Shown here one piece after another: positions 26,653 to 35,644 of a DNA stretch of 64,000 nucleotides. Made by a program: the position numbers and the translations under genes. Location: assembly GCA_004293365.1 (NCBI GenBank), contig RDYN01000051.1, positions 1-64,000 on the forward strand, in the 5' to 3' direction. This stretch comes from Oscillatoriales cyanobacterium (GTDB lineage: Bacteria; Cyanobacteriota; Cyanobacteriia; Cyanobacteriales; Microcoleaceae). Position 1 is the stretch's first letter. Every line of letters starts with the position of its first letter. The notes beneath the pieces are model-generated. The model worked only from the letters and a program-made list of their open reading frames with translations. It ran no database searches and was not told where the DNA came from.

Positions 26653-27264
26653 ATGTCCTACAGCGACTTCAAAACGATCGACCAAGCCGTCTCAACCCTG
26701 GATCTAACCGTTGAAGACATTCCCCACTTATTCAGCCAAATTTCCCCGATCGCACCTTCAGAACGCCTGAAGCAAACCCTAGACGAAACCTTAGACTTAG
26801 CCTCAAGTATCAGCACCGAAAAAGCTCGGTCGGAATTAATCATCACTCCCATTCTACTCGAAATACGGCGCACTTTTAACAACAAAATTGGGTATTTTTC
26901 AGGCAACACATTTAATGTCGAAGAAACCAAAGGATTAACCGGTGCTTGCGACTTTCTCCTCAGCGCGTCTAGCAATCAATCATTGGTGACTGCCCCAGTT
27001 TTGACATTGGTCGAAGCAAAAGACAACGATATTAGAATAGGATTGGGACAGTGCGCGGCTCAGATGGCTGCGGCTCAGATATTTAATGCTCGCAAAGGGC
27101 AAGAACAATCTGCGATTTACGGAGCAGTTTCAACGGGTACAAACTGGAAATTTCTAGTTCTAGAAAATCAGTTGTTGAAAATTGATTTGACTGAATATTT
27201 TATTACTCAGCTAGACCAAATTCTGGGGATTCTTGCAGAACCGTTTCGACGGTATTTTACTTAA
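26653..27264 (+). CDS. PD-(D/E)XK-like nuclease-fold protein
   Basis: 203 residues. The core is KARSELIITPILLEI, GACDFLLSAS and LTLVEAKDNDI, the E...D...ExK arrangement of PD-(D/E)XK enzymes, close to the N-terminal region of type I restriction HsdR-like proteins. It is a common cyanobacterial hypothetical. It is convergent with dndB, on the opposite strand to the dnd block, so its role in Dnd is not established. Confidence 0.7.
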   Translation: MSYSDFKTIDQAVSTLDLTVEDIPHLFSQISPIAPSERLKQTLDETLDLASSISTEKARSELIITPILLEIRRTFNNKIGYFSGNTFNVEETKGLTGACDFLLSASSNQSLVTAPVLTLVEAKDNDIRIGLGQCAAQMAAAQIFNARKGQEQSAIYGAVSTGTNWKFLVLENQLLKIDLTEYFITQLDQILGILAEPFRRYFT

Positions 27265-27309
27265 ACTCACAGCTAGCTTTTATTAGACATCTGGTAAAAA
27301 GCAGGTTTT

Positions 27310-27330
27310 GAACAGGCAGGATGCCTGTTC
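27310..27330. repeat. GAACAGGCA-TGCCTGTTC palindrome
   Basis: 9-bp arms around GGA, between two convergent genes, where it could act as a bidirectional stop. A relative (GGAACGGGCATCTTGCCCGTT) lies inside the RluA-type gene at 62202-62222. Confidence 0.7.
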
Positions 27331-27338
27331 CACAAGAA

Positions 27339-28481
27339 TTATGCCAGATGTTTATTGTGGCACGGGAGTCGCGCCTGTGGTGCACCTGCGGTTTCCAAAC
27401 CCAACCTCACTTTCAAATAATCAGTCATCCAACTAACACTCGCCCTCGACTTAGAAATTCCCCCTTTCAACAAAATTCCTCCCTCCCAATCAGGATTAGA
27501 AATCGACCAATCAACCTGCTGCAAAAGGCTCAAATGTTCCTCCCAACGATCGGGAAAAACCGATCGCAAAACAGCCCCAACTTCCCCCAAACTCTCCAGT
27601 ACCACACTGTGACAGTGCACGCAATCCCGGCGCATTTCCCCCGCCGCAACTTGCTTGTGCAGCACTAATTGCCAATCTGGAATAAAACTGCTGACCGCAT
27701 TCCAATAACTAACCGCCTGTTGTATTTGTTGAGCAAGTTCTGCCTCTTTTTCCTGTTTTGTGGCGCGGTAACGAGGGGGTTTCGCGTGTTTGCTGCTGTG
27801 GATGTTGGACAGGAAAGCCATAATAGCACGATCGATCGCACTTAGCGCAAACAATTTCGGCGATCGCCCGTTCAAACTCCCCCTTTCCATCTCAGTCAAA
27901 CACCGGAACACCTCAACCTGCTTAACAACCGCCTTCAGCACAAAAGCCGAATCGCCCCGGTGATTGTAAAGTACGCTTAGCGACGACTCCAAAGGAACCT
28001 GAAAATTGTTCAAATCGGCAAACTTTTGCTGCGAATTTTCCAACCCAATATCCAGAAACAAAATCAGCGCCACCGTCTCGTATCCCAACTGCGGATTTTC
28101 CTGCAAAGCCATCTCAAAAGCCGCGCGCCGGTGCTGTCCGTCATTAATAGTAAACTTAGCATCCATCGGCACTCGCAAGCAACCGATTTTGCGTTCCTGG
28201 GCATCATTTCCCACTGCTTCAAAAGTAATATCCGCATCAATAGAAGCGGCGATCGCCCCACAAGTGTAATTTCCCGAATTCTTGACAAAATAATCAGCAA
28301 TTCCGGGAATTCTAGCATGGTTAAGCGCGCGTTTCGCCCGCAGAGACGGCGGCAATTCTTCAGAATCTAAGGGGAACAATTTCGGCAAAAAACGCACCGG
28401 ACACATCGATACGTAATATTCGCGACCCGCTTGAATTCCCCGGATGACCGGCAAAATGTATTCAAAGGAAGGAGTAAGCAT
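27339..28481 (-). CDS. dndB: DGQHR-domain protein DndB, regulator of DNA phosphorothioation
   Basis: 380 residues from ATG 28481 (MLTPSFEYILPVIRGIQAG); the frame is open to 28529. It has KFTINDGQHRRAAFEMAL, the DGQHR hallmark, FADLNNFQVPLESSLSVLYN and RDCVHCHSVVLESLG. DndB is known in other bacteria as a repressor or modulator of the dnd operon. It faces away from the plus-strand DGQHR gene, with a palindrome-rich spacer between them. The C-terminal ETAGAPQARLPCHNKHLA looks to be derived from the adjoining repeat-rich sequence. Confidence 0.88.
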   Translation of the reverse strand: MLTPSFEYILPVIRGIQAGREYYVSMCPVRFLPKLFPLDSEELPPSLRAKRALNHARIPGIADYFVKNSGNYTCGAIAASIDADITFEAVGNDAQERKIGCLRVPMDAKFTINDGQHRRAAFEMALQENPQLGYETVALILFLDIGLENSQQKFADLNNFQVPLESSLSVLYNHRGDSAFVLKAVVKQVEVFRCLTEMERGSLNGRSPKLFALSAIDRAIMAFLSNIHSSKHAKPPRYRATKQEKEAELAQQIQQAVSYWNAVSSFIPDWQLVLHKQVAAGEMRRDCVHCHSVVLESLGEVGAVLRSVFPDRWEEHLSLLQQVDWSISNPDWEGGILLKGGISKSRASVSWMTDYLKVRLGLETAGAPQARLPCHNKHLA

Positions 28482-28529
28482 ATTTTTTTCTGAAGCCGCA
28501 GATAAATATGAAGCAAGGGCGCGAGGCAA

Positions 28530-28922
28530 TTAATTCGCTAACCCGAAAGTCCGCCGGGGGTTTAAACCCATCGCTAACCCGAAAGTCCGCCGGGGGTTTA
28601 AACCCCCGTCTCATAGCATAAGTCGGTTAAAACCGACTGAAAATCTCGAAATTTATCCATATTCAGTCGTCTTTAGACGACTTTCGCTATGAGACAGGGG
28701 TTTCAACCCCTGTCGGACCCGGATAATAGCGCGCGATCCCAAACGCACCCGGATCGAGTTCGACCGATCGCCAACCATCTATTGACAAATCACACATTTT
28801 ATGGTAATCGCATTTGGTAGCTATTTTTAGTATTTCACAAACTTTTTTTAAAAACAACACTTGACACAAACTTTAACATATGATATTTTTGGAAAAACAC
28901 CCAAATAATATAAAAACCATCA
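28530..28922. repeat. Nested palindromes between the two DGQHR genes (MITE-like)
   Basis: A 34-bp unit (CGCTAACCCGAAAGTCCGCC, then GGGGGTTTAAACCC) occurs twice (28535-28605). After it GTCTCATAGC (28608-28617) pairs with GCTATGAGAC (28686-28695), enclosing AGTCGGTTAAAACCGACT and AGTCGTCTTTAGACGACT, both self-complementary; GGGGTTTCAACCCC follows. The outer and inner arms could form a cruciform. The divergent promoters of both DGQHR genes should lie here or in the AT-rich 28800-28922 part. Confidence 0.75.
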
Positions 28923-30515
28923 ATGACTACCAATCCAGCGGCTGACCTCGCTATTCAATTTTTGGAAAAAGAAAATCGCGAAAGACAGGAAATCGCACTT
29001 TTATTAGATAATTATTTAGGAAAGGACGATCGCATTTTCGTACAAAAAACCCAGATGGGAAACAGCGAAGCCTACATCGGTTCAGTCACCCTAGAATGGT
29101 TAGACTCCCGCGTCCGTTTCGCCTCGCAAATGCCGCTTTTCCGGCAAAAGTTCGATCTCCAAACCAACAACATCGTCCGCGACGACGAAACCATTGACGA
29201 AATTATTCAGCGCCCCTTAGATTGGTCGCGCCAAACCGCCCTCACTCAATATTTAGCAGCCAGAAAATCGCACAAATTCCCCGCCGTTTTAGTAGTAGTC
29301 AGTCCCCCGTGGGTAGACAATCCTCACGCCCAAGAATGGGATGAAAACGGCGCAGCAACTAAATCAGCCGCTGAATTTATATCCTTTGATAAAAACGGGA
29401 ATTTAGGGCTGTTGGATGTATCTCAAAAAGTCTCGATTTTTGCCTTAGACGGACAGCACCGGCTGATGGGAGTTCAAGGTTTAATGAGTTTAATTAAAAC
29501 CGGAATCCTGCAAAGATACAACAAAAATAAAAAACCTGTGGGCGATGCAATTACTCTCGAAGATTTAGCCCAAGAGTATCAAATTGACCCCGAAACAGTG
29601 TATAAATTAGCTCACGAAAAAATCGGGATTGAGTTTATCCCGGCGGCTGTGGCTGGGGAAACTCGGCAGCAAGCACAGCGGCGCGTGCGATCGATCTTTG
29701 TGCACGTTAATCTGATGGCGGTAACGCTAAGTCAGGGACAGCTAGCATTATTGAACGAAGATAACGGATTTGCGATTTGCGCCCGCAAAATTGCCGTCAC
29801 TCATCCCTTATTAAATGAACAAGAAGACAGAAATCCCCGCGTTAATTGGGACAGCGCCACAGTCGCAGCCAAATCAACGGTGTTGACCACATTGCAAGCG
29901 CTGCAAGATATGGCCCAACGGTATTTAGAACATAAATTCCCCCATTGGAAGCCGGAAAGAAAAGGTTTAATTCCCATGCGTCCGGAAGATGAGGAACTGA
30001 AAGAAGGAATAGAAGAGTTTCATAAATTGTTCGATCATTTAGCAACTTTGCCCAGCTATCAAAGAATTGAAAGCGGCGAAGAAACTGCCGAATTGCGCCG
30101 ATTTAGTTTTGAGAAGCCTGGTGGCGAGGGAAATATTTTGTTCCGTCCAGTCGGTCAAATTGCTTTAGCTAATGCTTTGGGAATTCTAGTATTTAGAAAG
30201 AAGCTTTCGCTGAAATCTGTTTTCGACAAACTTCGCAAGTACGATGTGGATGAAGGATTTAGCCACATGGACAATCCCGAGTCTGCGTGGTACGGGATTT
30301 TGTACGATCCGAACAAAAAGCGAATGCTGGTTTCTGGAAGGGAGTTAGCGGCGAAGTTAATTGTATATTTGGTTGCGGGAATTGAGGACGATATGGATCG
30401 AGCTCATTTGCGGCAAGCGGTGGCTCAAGCGAGGACTTTTGAGGATAAAGCTGTTAGTTTTAATAGCAGGTTTGTGCATCCGAAAGAGGTGGGATTGCCG
30501 CCTGTCCTTACCTAA
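28923..30515 (+). CDS. Second DGQHR-domain protein, Dnd-associated
   Basis: 530 residues with FALDGQHRLMGVQGLMSLIK (about 180-200), VNLMAVTLSQGQLALLNEDN and a C-terminal helical region. DGQHR proteins include DndB and a larger group found in dnd islands and mobile DNA. This one is longer than DndB and divergent from it; it is not a simple duplicate. It may be a second regulator or a sensor of modified DNA. ATG 28923 follows an AT-rich leader. Confidence 0.8.
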   Translation: MTTNPAADLAIQFLEKENRERQEIALLLDNYLGKDDRIFVQKTQMGNSEAYIGSVTLEWLDSRVRFASQMPLFRQKFDLQTNNIVRDDETIDEIIQRPLDWSRQTALTQYLAARKSHKFPAVLVVVSPPWVDNPHAQEWDENGAATKSAAEFISFDKNGNLGLLDVSQKVSIFALDGQHRLMGVQGLMSLIKTGILQRYNKNKKPVGDAITLEDLAQEYQIDPETVYKLAHEKIGIEFIPAAVAGETRQQAQRRVRSIFVHVNLMAVTLSQGQLALLNEDNGFAICARKIAVTHPLLNEQEDRNPRVNWDSATVAAKSTVLTTLQALQDMAQRYLEHKFPHWKPERKGLIPMRPEDEELKEGIEEFHKLFDHLATLPSYQRIESGEETAELRRFSFEKPGGEGNILFRPVGQIALANALGILVFRKKLSLKSVFDKLRKYDVDEGFSHMDNPESAWYGILYDPNKKRMLVSGRELAAKLIVYLVAGIEDDMDRAHLRQAVAQARTFEDKAVSFNSRFVHPKEVGLPPVLT

Positions 30516-30613
30516 TTTTTATTGGCCAAAAAGTCCACAGCGGGGAATACTGATAAAGCAGGAAGCAAATAGATTTTGTATAATTGAATCTGCACCTTAC
30601 CTAGAACCAGGTT

Positions 30614-30865
30614 ATGACCATCGCTGAACAGATTTATGCGATCGCCAAAATCCTTCCCAAAGACCAAGCTAGTGAAATCCTCACTTTCGCTGAATTCGTC
30701 TGTGCTAAGCATTTGAGCGCGAATCAACAAACAGACACCGTAGACTCTCCGATTCCTTGGGCTGAATTTGTTTTTTCCCTGGCTGGAACTTGGGGAAAAG
30801 ATTTTCCATCTATCGAGGATATTCGTGCTGAATCTGGACAAGACATTTTGGGGGAGAGCTTGTAA
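30614..30865 (+). CDS. DUF2281/VapB-type antitoxin-like protein
   Basis: 83 residues. AEQIYAIAKILPKDQASEIL and FAEFVCAKHL match the N-terminal helical pattern of small VapB-like antitoxins common in cyanobacteria, with a C-terminal SIEDIRAESG tail. No PIN-domain toxin follows; the next gene is on the other strand. It is an orphan antitoxin, or a regulator. Confidence 0.6.
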   Translation: MTIAEQIYAIAKILPKDQASEILTFAEFVCAKHLSANQQTDTVDSPIPWAEFVFSLAGTWGKDFPSIEDIRAESGQDILGESL

Positions 30866-30907
30866 ATGTATGTTTTTAATAATATATAACACTTCTCACA
30901 ATCTGAC

Positions 30908-31954
30908 TTACTTTAACAAAACTAATTCTGCTCCCACAGGCAAATGATCGGACTCCGTTGCTTCCAAAACCGAACTCGATTTAGCACCCCAATGCTTGGA
31001 ATACCAAATATAATCAATCCGACAAACGGGATAATTTAGTCTCAAATTCGAGCTTTTTACTAAGAACTTAAGTTCCCAACCGTGAGGCCAGGTAAAACCA
31101 AACCCAAATCCAGATTTTCGGAAAGAATCTTGCAGGACTTTCTGCACGTTATAATAGTCTTTAGTTTCGTCTGTCATATTGAAATCGCCCGCGACAATTA
31201 CTGGCAGAGTTTCTTGCTCGACTCGCTGCACTAAATCTTGAATCTCAGGCGATCGTTTGCCATATTTGTAAATGGGAATTTTGAGAAAAGGTAATATGTT
31301 ATATCTCTTAAACCACGGCCCGGTAGCTTGCATATTATAAATGACTATTTCTTGCTGGTTAAATTTAATAATTGCCCGCTGCTGTGTTTCTGGATGGCCT
31401 GCTAAGTGCAGTATTTCGCTGGAGACAATGGGATATTTACTGAGAATTCCTACCGGGGGAGTGCCAATTTGATAGGGATACTCTGCTTTTAACCAAGTGA
31501 AAGCTCTTTGAGTATGTTTCTGCACGATTTCTTGTAAAAATATAAGATCTGGTTTTTGCTGGTCAATCAGTTTAAATAAAGTGGGTGACTGAGTTTTATG
31601 CCAGCCGACGTTATGGGATAAAATTTTGAGGCTAGGCTGTGAATCTGTGCTGGTGATTGGTGCTGGAGAAAAGTATTTGATGTGCAGCCAACTTATGAGG
31701 AGAATGCAGCCGATCGCCGAAATAACCGAGAACCATCTTTTTTTGATAATTGAGAATCCGACGATGGGAAGCAGGAAAATCGGAAATAAAATTAAGGGCA
31801 GAAAAGTGCTAATCAAGGCAATAATTGATATTCGTTCCCCAGAAAATATTTGAAGCAGGAAATAGCAGATAATAAATAGTGAGTAGCTGTAAGCGACAAT
31901 TGTTACTGATTGCTTGAAAACTCTTTTGATGATATCTGTTAGTTTTTGCTGCAT
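30908..31954 (-). CDS. Membrane-anchored endonuclease/exonuclease/phosphatase-family protein
   Basis: 348 residues. Two or three N-terminal membrane segments (about 15-95) precede an EEP domain: LSHNVGW, DLIFLQEIVQ, VAGDFNMTDE, CRIDYIWYS and SDHLPVGAEL are the metal and catalytic motifs. The substrate may be a nucleic acid, phospholipid or phosphoester. It ends the minus-strand block that contains Dnd-associated protein 4, 10 nt downstream of it. Confidence 0.85.
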   Translation of the reverse strand: MQQKLTDIIKRVFKQSVTIVAYSYSLFIICYFLLQIFSGERISIIALISTFLPLILFPIFLLPIVGFSIIKKRWFSVISAIGCILLISWLHIKYFSPAPITSTDSQPSLKILSHNVGWHKTQSPTLFKLIDQQKPDLIFLQEIVQKHTQRAFTWLKAEYPYQIGTPPVGILSKYPIVSSEILHLAGHPETQQRAIIKFNQQEIVIYNMQATGPWFKRYNILPFLKIPIYKYGKRSPEIQDLVQRVEQETLPVIVAGDFNMTDETKDYYNVQKVLQDSFRKSGFGFGFTWPHGWELKFLVKSSNLRLNYPVCRIDYIWYSKHWGAKSSSVLEATESDHLPVGAELVLLK

Positions 31955-31964
31955 TGGGAACCTC

Positions 31965-32435
31965 TTAAAATAAAAATTTGCTTAAATCGAATTCTTCATG
32001 CGATCGATGTTTATTGTCCCTTTCGGAGATTAAAAACAACAAAAGGCGATCTGTATAATCGGCCGCACCCCGAAACTCTTCTCGCAATATTTCTAGTCCG
32101 CCGTTAGCATATTCTTCAAAAATTCGCAAGCGTTCTGCTTCCGATTGTTCGTCGAGATGGGAGAGGATTTGGGGATTTTTGGTTTCGGCGATCGCAATTA
32201 GCTTAATTGCCATATCGTAACCCCTGGATACAAAAATATCAACGTCAATCGCACCGGGTTCGCGTTTGGAAATTTCCCCCAAGGGCGATCGCTTTTTTCG
32301 ATAATTTCCCAAGGCTGCGGCGAAGGCGATGACATCGGCGTAAGTCTGAAATGGCCCGGAGTTGTTATCCGATAAAGTTAAGGATTTGACTAAATCGGCT
32401 TTGTCTTTAGCAATTCTAATTTTGTTAGCAGCCAT
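31965..32435 (-). CDS. DNA phosphorothioation-associated protein 4
   Basis: 156 residues. IRIAKDKADLVKSLTLSDNN, FQTYADVIAFAAALG, IDVDIFVSRGYDMAIKLIAI and FEEYANGGLEILREE match what I recall of the Dnd-associated protein 4 family, found almost only beside dnd genes. The biochemical role is unknown. Its presence ties the 31-38 kb block to the dndBCDE genes 4-10 kb away. Confidence 0.8.
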   Translation of the reverse strand: MAANKIRIAKDKADLVKSLTLSDNNSGPFQTYADVIAFAAALGNYRKKRSPLGEISKREPGAIDVDIFVSRGYDMAIKLIAIAETKNPQILSHLDEQSEAERLRIFEEYANGGLEILREEFRGAADYTDRLLLFLISERDNKHRSHEEFDLSKFLF

Positions 32436-32489
32436 TGGGATGAATATGTAATTTTTAACAATTATACATCTGGTAATAACTTAATAATC

Positions 32490-32606
32490 TCAGAAACCCG
32501 GTTTCTTCCTATATTGTGGATTCCTCAACTCAAAACTCATAGAAACCGGGTTTCTGGCCCCATGCGTCAGCCCGAAACATATCAACTCAGAAACCCGGTT
32601 TCTTTG
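32490..32606. repeat. Three copies of AGAAACCCGGTTTCT-type palindrome
   Basis: Copies at about 32491, 32542 and 32590, the last of which encodes the end of the MazG-like protein. The family recurs at 36109-36178, 44650 (partial), 49869-49885 and 49919-49933. Confidence 0.85.
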
Positions 32607-32919
32607 TCCGCAATAACATGATTTTTTTGGTAAAACCTCCTCTTGTTTCCCGGCGCTTGGCTTGTGCATTCAAAACTCGATCGCCCGAAATGCCATAACT
32701 CAGCATCAGCGCATCTATCACCTCATACAAATCAGCCAATTCCGCCACCAAATTATCCTTGTCAGCCTCAGCCACTTCTGTCGCTTCCTCAATCAATTTC
32801 TGCCGCAAAGCTTGACGGTATTCTGGATCGGACAAAATTACAAAATCGCATTCATTCCCGCTTTGGCGAATAATTTCAGGAATGCGATCGCGCACCAACT
32901 TATGATACTCTTTCTCCAT
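32587..32919 (-). CDS. MazG-like nucleoside triphosphate pyrophosphohydrolase
   Basis: 110 residues. KLVRDRIPEIIRQSGNECDF, KLIEEATEVAEADKDNLVAE and LADLYEVIDAL give the E-x-x-E...E-x-x-D metal-binding pattern of all-alpha NTP pyrophosphohydrolases of the PRA-PH/MazG type. These enzymes clean up or deplete NTPs. The last residues KKPGF and stop lie in a dispersed palindrome. ATG 32919 is 12 nt after the Uma2 stop, so they are likely co-transcribed. Confidence 0.85.
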   Translation of the reverse strand: MEKEYHKLVRDRIPEIIRQSGNECDFVILSDPEYRQALRQKLIEEATEVAEADKDNLVAELADLYEVIDALMLSYGISGDRVLNAQAKRRETRGGFTKKIMLLRTKKPGF

Positions 32920-32931
32920 GTCAAACTCCTT

Positions 32932-33588
32932 TCAACCTTGACTAAAACTTTGAATTAACCAGCGACTAATTTCGCCATCATCTTGAGTTTGACTGCGATT
33001 CAAAGCTTCCTCAACTAACGCAATTTCTAGCCCAGGTAAAACCCGCGACTCTTGAATTCTGCCACTACCTCCGCCATTAATCGCAAATCCAAAAACCTCC
33101 TGCCTATTCGCACGATCCACCCAATATTCGCTAATTCCTGCATCTTCATAAAGCAAGCGCTTGCTTCCTAAATCATCGTTAAAAGAAGACGCACCAATTT
33201 CTATTACTAAATTAGGTGGATCGTATCGATCCAAATTAATAGGTGAATTGTTGTTTTTAGGAGGCACTCTCAAATCTGAACCGATGTAGTAAGCTAGATC
33301 GGGTTGAAACTCACGAATACCTGCTTTACGAAAACTGGTATTTGCAAACTGAACTACTCGGATATTTCTCAACGTAGCAAACAGAATAACCACATAGGAA
33401 ACAATGGAATTATCGCTGCCGTGCAATGGCCCTACTGGTGACATTTCTACCCTCATGTGTTCTCGATCGTAATAAAACTTGCCTTTTTCCCAAGCTGAAT
33501 CCTCAGCGAAAGCTAGAAACTCTTCCCACGTCGCTTTCAGCCAAATATCCGTTTCCAAAACCTGCGTAATTGCCGAATTAGAAGCCAT
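32932..33588 (-). CDS. Uma2-family putative endonuclease (DUF820)
   Basis: 218 residues. FQPDLAYYIG, PPNLVIEIGASSFNDDLGSK and YEDAGISEYWVDRANRQ give the D...E-x-K-like (here EIG...K) and W-V-D motifs of the Uma2 PD-(D/E)XK fold, extremely expanded in cyanobacteria. Its start overlaps the end of the SMC-like ATPase gene by 11 nt, so it is part of that operon. Function of Uma2 proteins is largely unknown. Confidence 0.85.
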   Translation of the reverse strand: MASNSAITQVLETDIWLKATWEEFLAFAEDSAWEKGKFYYDREHMRVEMSPVGPLHGSDNSIVSYVVILFATLRNIRVVQFANTSFRKAGIREFQPDLAYYIGSDLRVPPKNNNSPINLDRYDPPNLVIEIGASSFNDDLGSKRLLYEDAGISEYWVDRANRQEVFGFAINGGGSGRIQESRVLPGLEIALVEEALNRSQTQDDGEISRWLIQSFSQG

Positions 33589-35644
33589 AATCCACCTCTA
33601 CTATTTCCGTATATTCAAATTCATTCGGGCTGCGTTTAACTAAAGGATAGCGCATCCCGCCGAGGTCGATCGCATCTTCCTCGCAATCAGCCTTCGGAGA
33701 ATTGTACACCAGCACGTATTCCTTACCGATCGCACTTTCCATCTCTCGGGCTACTTCTCCGCGCCACTGAGTTTTCGTTACCAAAACTATGAGTTGATTC
33801 GCCAATTTTGGCAACTTATTCGCGATTTGTTTGCGATAAATCTCGTCCAAACTGCCAAAGGGAGAATCCATGACAATCGGAAACGTACTGCTATCCGGGC
33901 CCATCAAAGTATTCTTTTGACTCCACTCGCGCACGCCCTCAATAATTCCGCCGATAAATGACAAACTGAGGATTTGATTTTCTCCGGTAGAAGCGGCTAC
34001 TAAAGATTCTTTTCCCGAGGTATTTTCTACTAGCGTTAGTTCGTATTTATCGCTCAACTTGGGGATGTACGGAGTAAAAGAAATTTGACTGAAAATATCT
34101 TGCACTCGCTTTTCTAAGTGCGAACAAAACTGTTTTTCTAAGCGCGATCGCACTTCTGTCAGGCGATCGATCGCATCCTGAGTCGCAGCAATCCGGCGCT
34201 GGGCCAATACTTGCCTTTGCTCGTTCAGTTGCTGCTTGTCAATTTGCTTGTCCAAAGCCACCACCTGCACATTAAAACTCTCAATCTGCTGCTGGTTAGA
34301 GCCTGTTTCCCGGTGCAATTCACCAATTTTTGCCTCAATTTCATCCAAGCGCTTTTGCAAGCGGCTGACATCGCCGTCAGGGAAGTTTTTCAGCTTGCTG
34401 TGAATATCGTCTAACTGATTTTCCACCCGAGAAAGTTCGGCTCTATCGCGACTGATATTGTCTTGTTGGCGGTCAATTTCTTCCCAAAAATCAGCCACTT
34501 GTCTGTCAATTTCATTGACGCGATCGCTAATTCTGATTGTAGTTTCTTCCACATCGCCAACACCCGCTTTATCTATCCAACCGCTAACATTTTCGCACGC
34601 TTCAGAACCCTCCACTAATAGGGCACCGCAGATGCACCGCTGCTGCGCTAATAACTCTTCCAAAAACGGCCGCCCAATCCCCGAAAGCAACTGACCTTTT
34701 TCCCGCAAATTACCAAAAATTAAGTTAAATTCAGCCGCTGCATCCGACAGAAATACCGCGTAACCGCGCCCAGAAATTGCTCGTTTTAGGGAATCAGAAG
34801 CCTGACTATTTTTTTCTTTAAATAAACTTCGTTGGGTTTCTAATTCGTCTCGCAATTTTTGCAATTCAGCAGCACCATTGCGTTCGAGTAAATCAGCATT
34901 AACTGCTTGTTTTAATTCAGCTTGATGATTTAATTCGACCTGAATTTCTACTTGTCTTTGTGAAATCTGCTCGGCTTCTTTTTGAAAATTTTGTTTTTCT
35001 TTTAAAAGTTTTTTTATTTCGGAACCACCAATCAGGATTAAATCTGTTTCCAGAGATTTTTTAGCATCTATTAAATGTTTGATAGAGCGATTCAGCACCT
35101 CTACTCCCAGCAATTCTTTGGTGGCTTCGGCAATTTCGGCTTTCTTATTGTGCCGTACAATTTGCTCGATTCGCTCGCCATCAAAAAAGAAATATTGATG
35201 CAAACTTTCTGGCAAAATTCGTCCGATAATATCATCTGGATGCTGCGCTGTTGGAATCCAGCGACCGTCATCTTTGGCTACTTGCAGGAACAATTCGCCT
35301 TTGATGTGTTCTACTGAATTTTCAGTTTTATAGGCGCGACAAACACGCCGGGCTTGGTAGCGTTTGCTGTCATGTTCAAACACAATTTCTGCCCAACAAC
35401 CTACAGCTTTTCCCAGTTCAGCTTCAGCAAGAGCGCGCTTGTTTACTAATTGTTCTTCCGCAGCAAAAGCTGCACTAAATTTTCCGTACAGCACCCAGGT
35501 AAAGGCATTCATTAAGGCTGTTTTTCCCGAACCGTTGTTGCCATGAATTACTGTGATATTTCTCTCGCCCCAGGCTAGCTTTATTTCGGGACTTTTGCCA
35601 TAAAATTGCCGAAAATTGCAGAGAACTATTGAAAGTAATTTCAT
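33578..35644 (-). CDS. DndD-like / SMC-like coiled-coil ATPase, candidate Dnd restriction component
   Basis: 688 residues. It has LCNFRQFYGKSPEIKLAW, Walker A GNNGSGKTALMNAF (about 36-45), HQYFFFDGERIEQ as in DndD-type proteins, a CICG half-hook (about 338), coiled coils 200-520, and Walker B FPIVMDSPFGSLDE. It is distinct from dndD (22.7 kb) and has its own neighbours. It overlaps a small gene by ATGA upstream (35641-35644) and a Uma2 gene downstream. It may act with the helicase and small protein as a DNA-sensing or cleaving complex; this is inferred from synteny. Confidence 0.8.
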   Translation of the reverse strand: MKLLSIVLCNFRQFYGKSPEIKLAWGERNITVIHGNNGSGKTALMNAFTWVLYGKFSAAFAAEEQLVNKRALAEAELGKAVGCWAEIVFEHDSKRYQARRVCRAYKTENSVEHIKGELFLQVAKDDGRWIPTAQHPDDIIGRILPESLHQYFFFDGERIEQIVRHNKKAEIAEATKELLGVEVLNRSIKHLIDAKKSLETDLILIGGSEIKKLLKEKQNFQKEAEQISQRQVEIQVELNHQAELKQAVNADLLERNGAAELQKLRDELETQRSLFKEKNSQASDSLKRAISGRGYAVFLSDAAAEFNLIFGNLREKGQLLSGIGRPFLEELLAQQRCICGALLVEGSEACENVSGWIDKAGVGDVEETTIRISDRVNEIDRQVADFWEEIDRQQDNISRDRAELSRVENQLDDIHSKLKNFPDGDVSRLQKRLDEIEAKIGELHRETGSNQQQIESFNVQVVALDKQIDKQQLNEQRQVLAQRRIAATQDAIDRLTEVRSRLEKQFCSHLEKRVQDIFSQISFTPYIPKLSDKYELTLVENTSGKESLVAASTGENQILSLSFIGGIIEGVREWSQKNTLMGPDSSTFPIVMDSPFGSLDEIYRKQIANKLPKLANQLIVLVTKTQWRGEVAREMESAIGKEYVLVYNSPKADCEEDAIDLGGMRYPLVKRSPNEFEYTEIVEVDYGF

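Noticed and set aside
28687-28869. 60-codon minus-strand frame between the DGQHR genes
   Set aside because: Covers palindromic repeats and has no ribosome-binding site or family.
32590-32606. AGAAACCCGGTTTCT as a transcription-factor operator
   Set aside because: It recurs in many unrelated intergenic places and inside a gene end, so it is better explained as a dispersed repeat.
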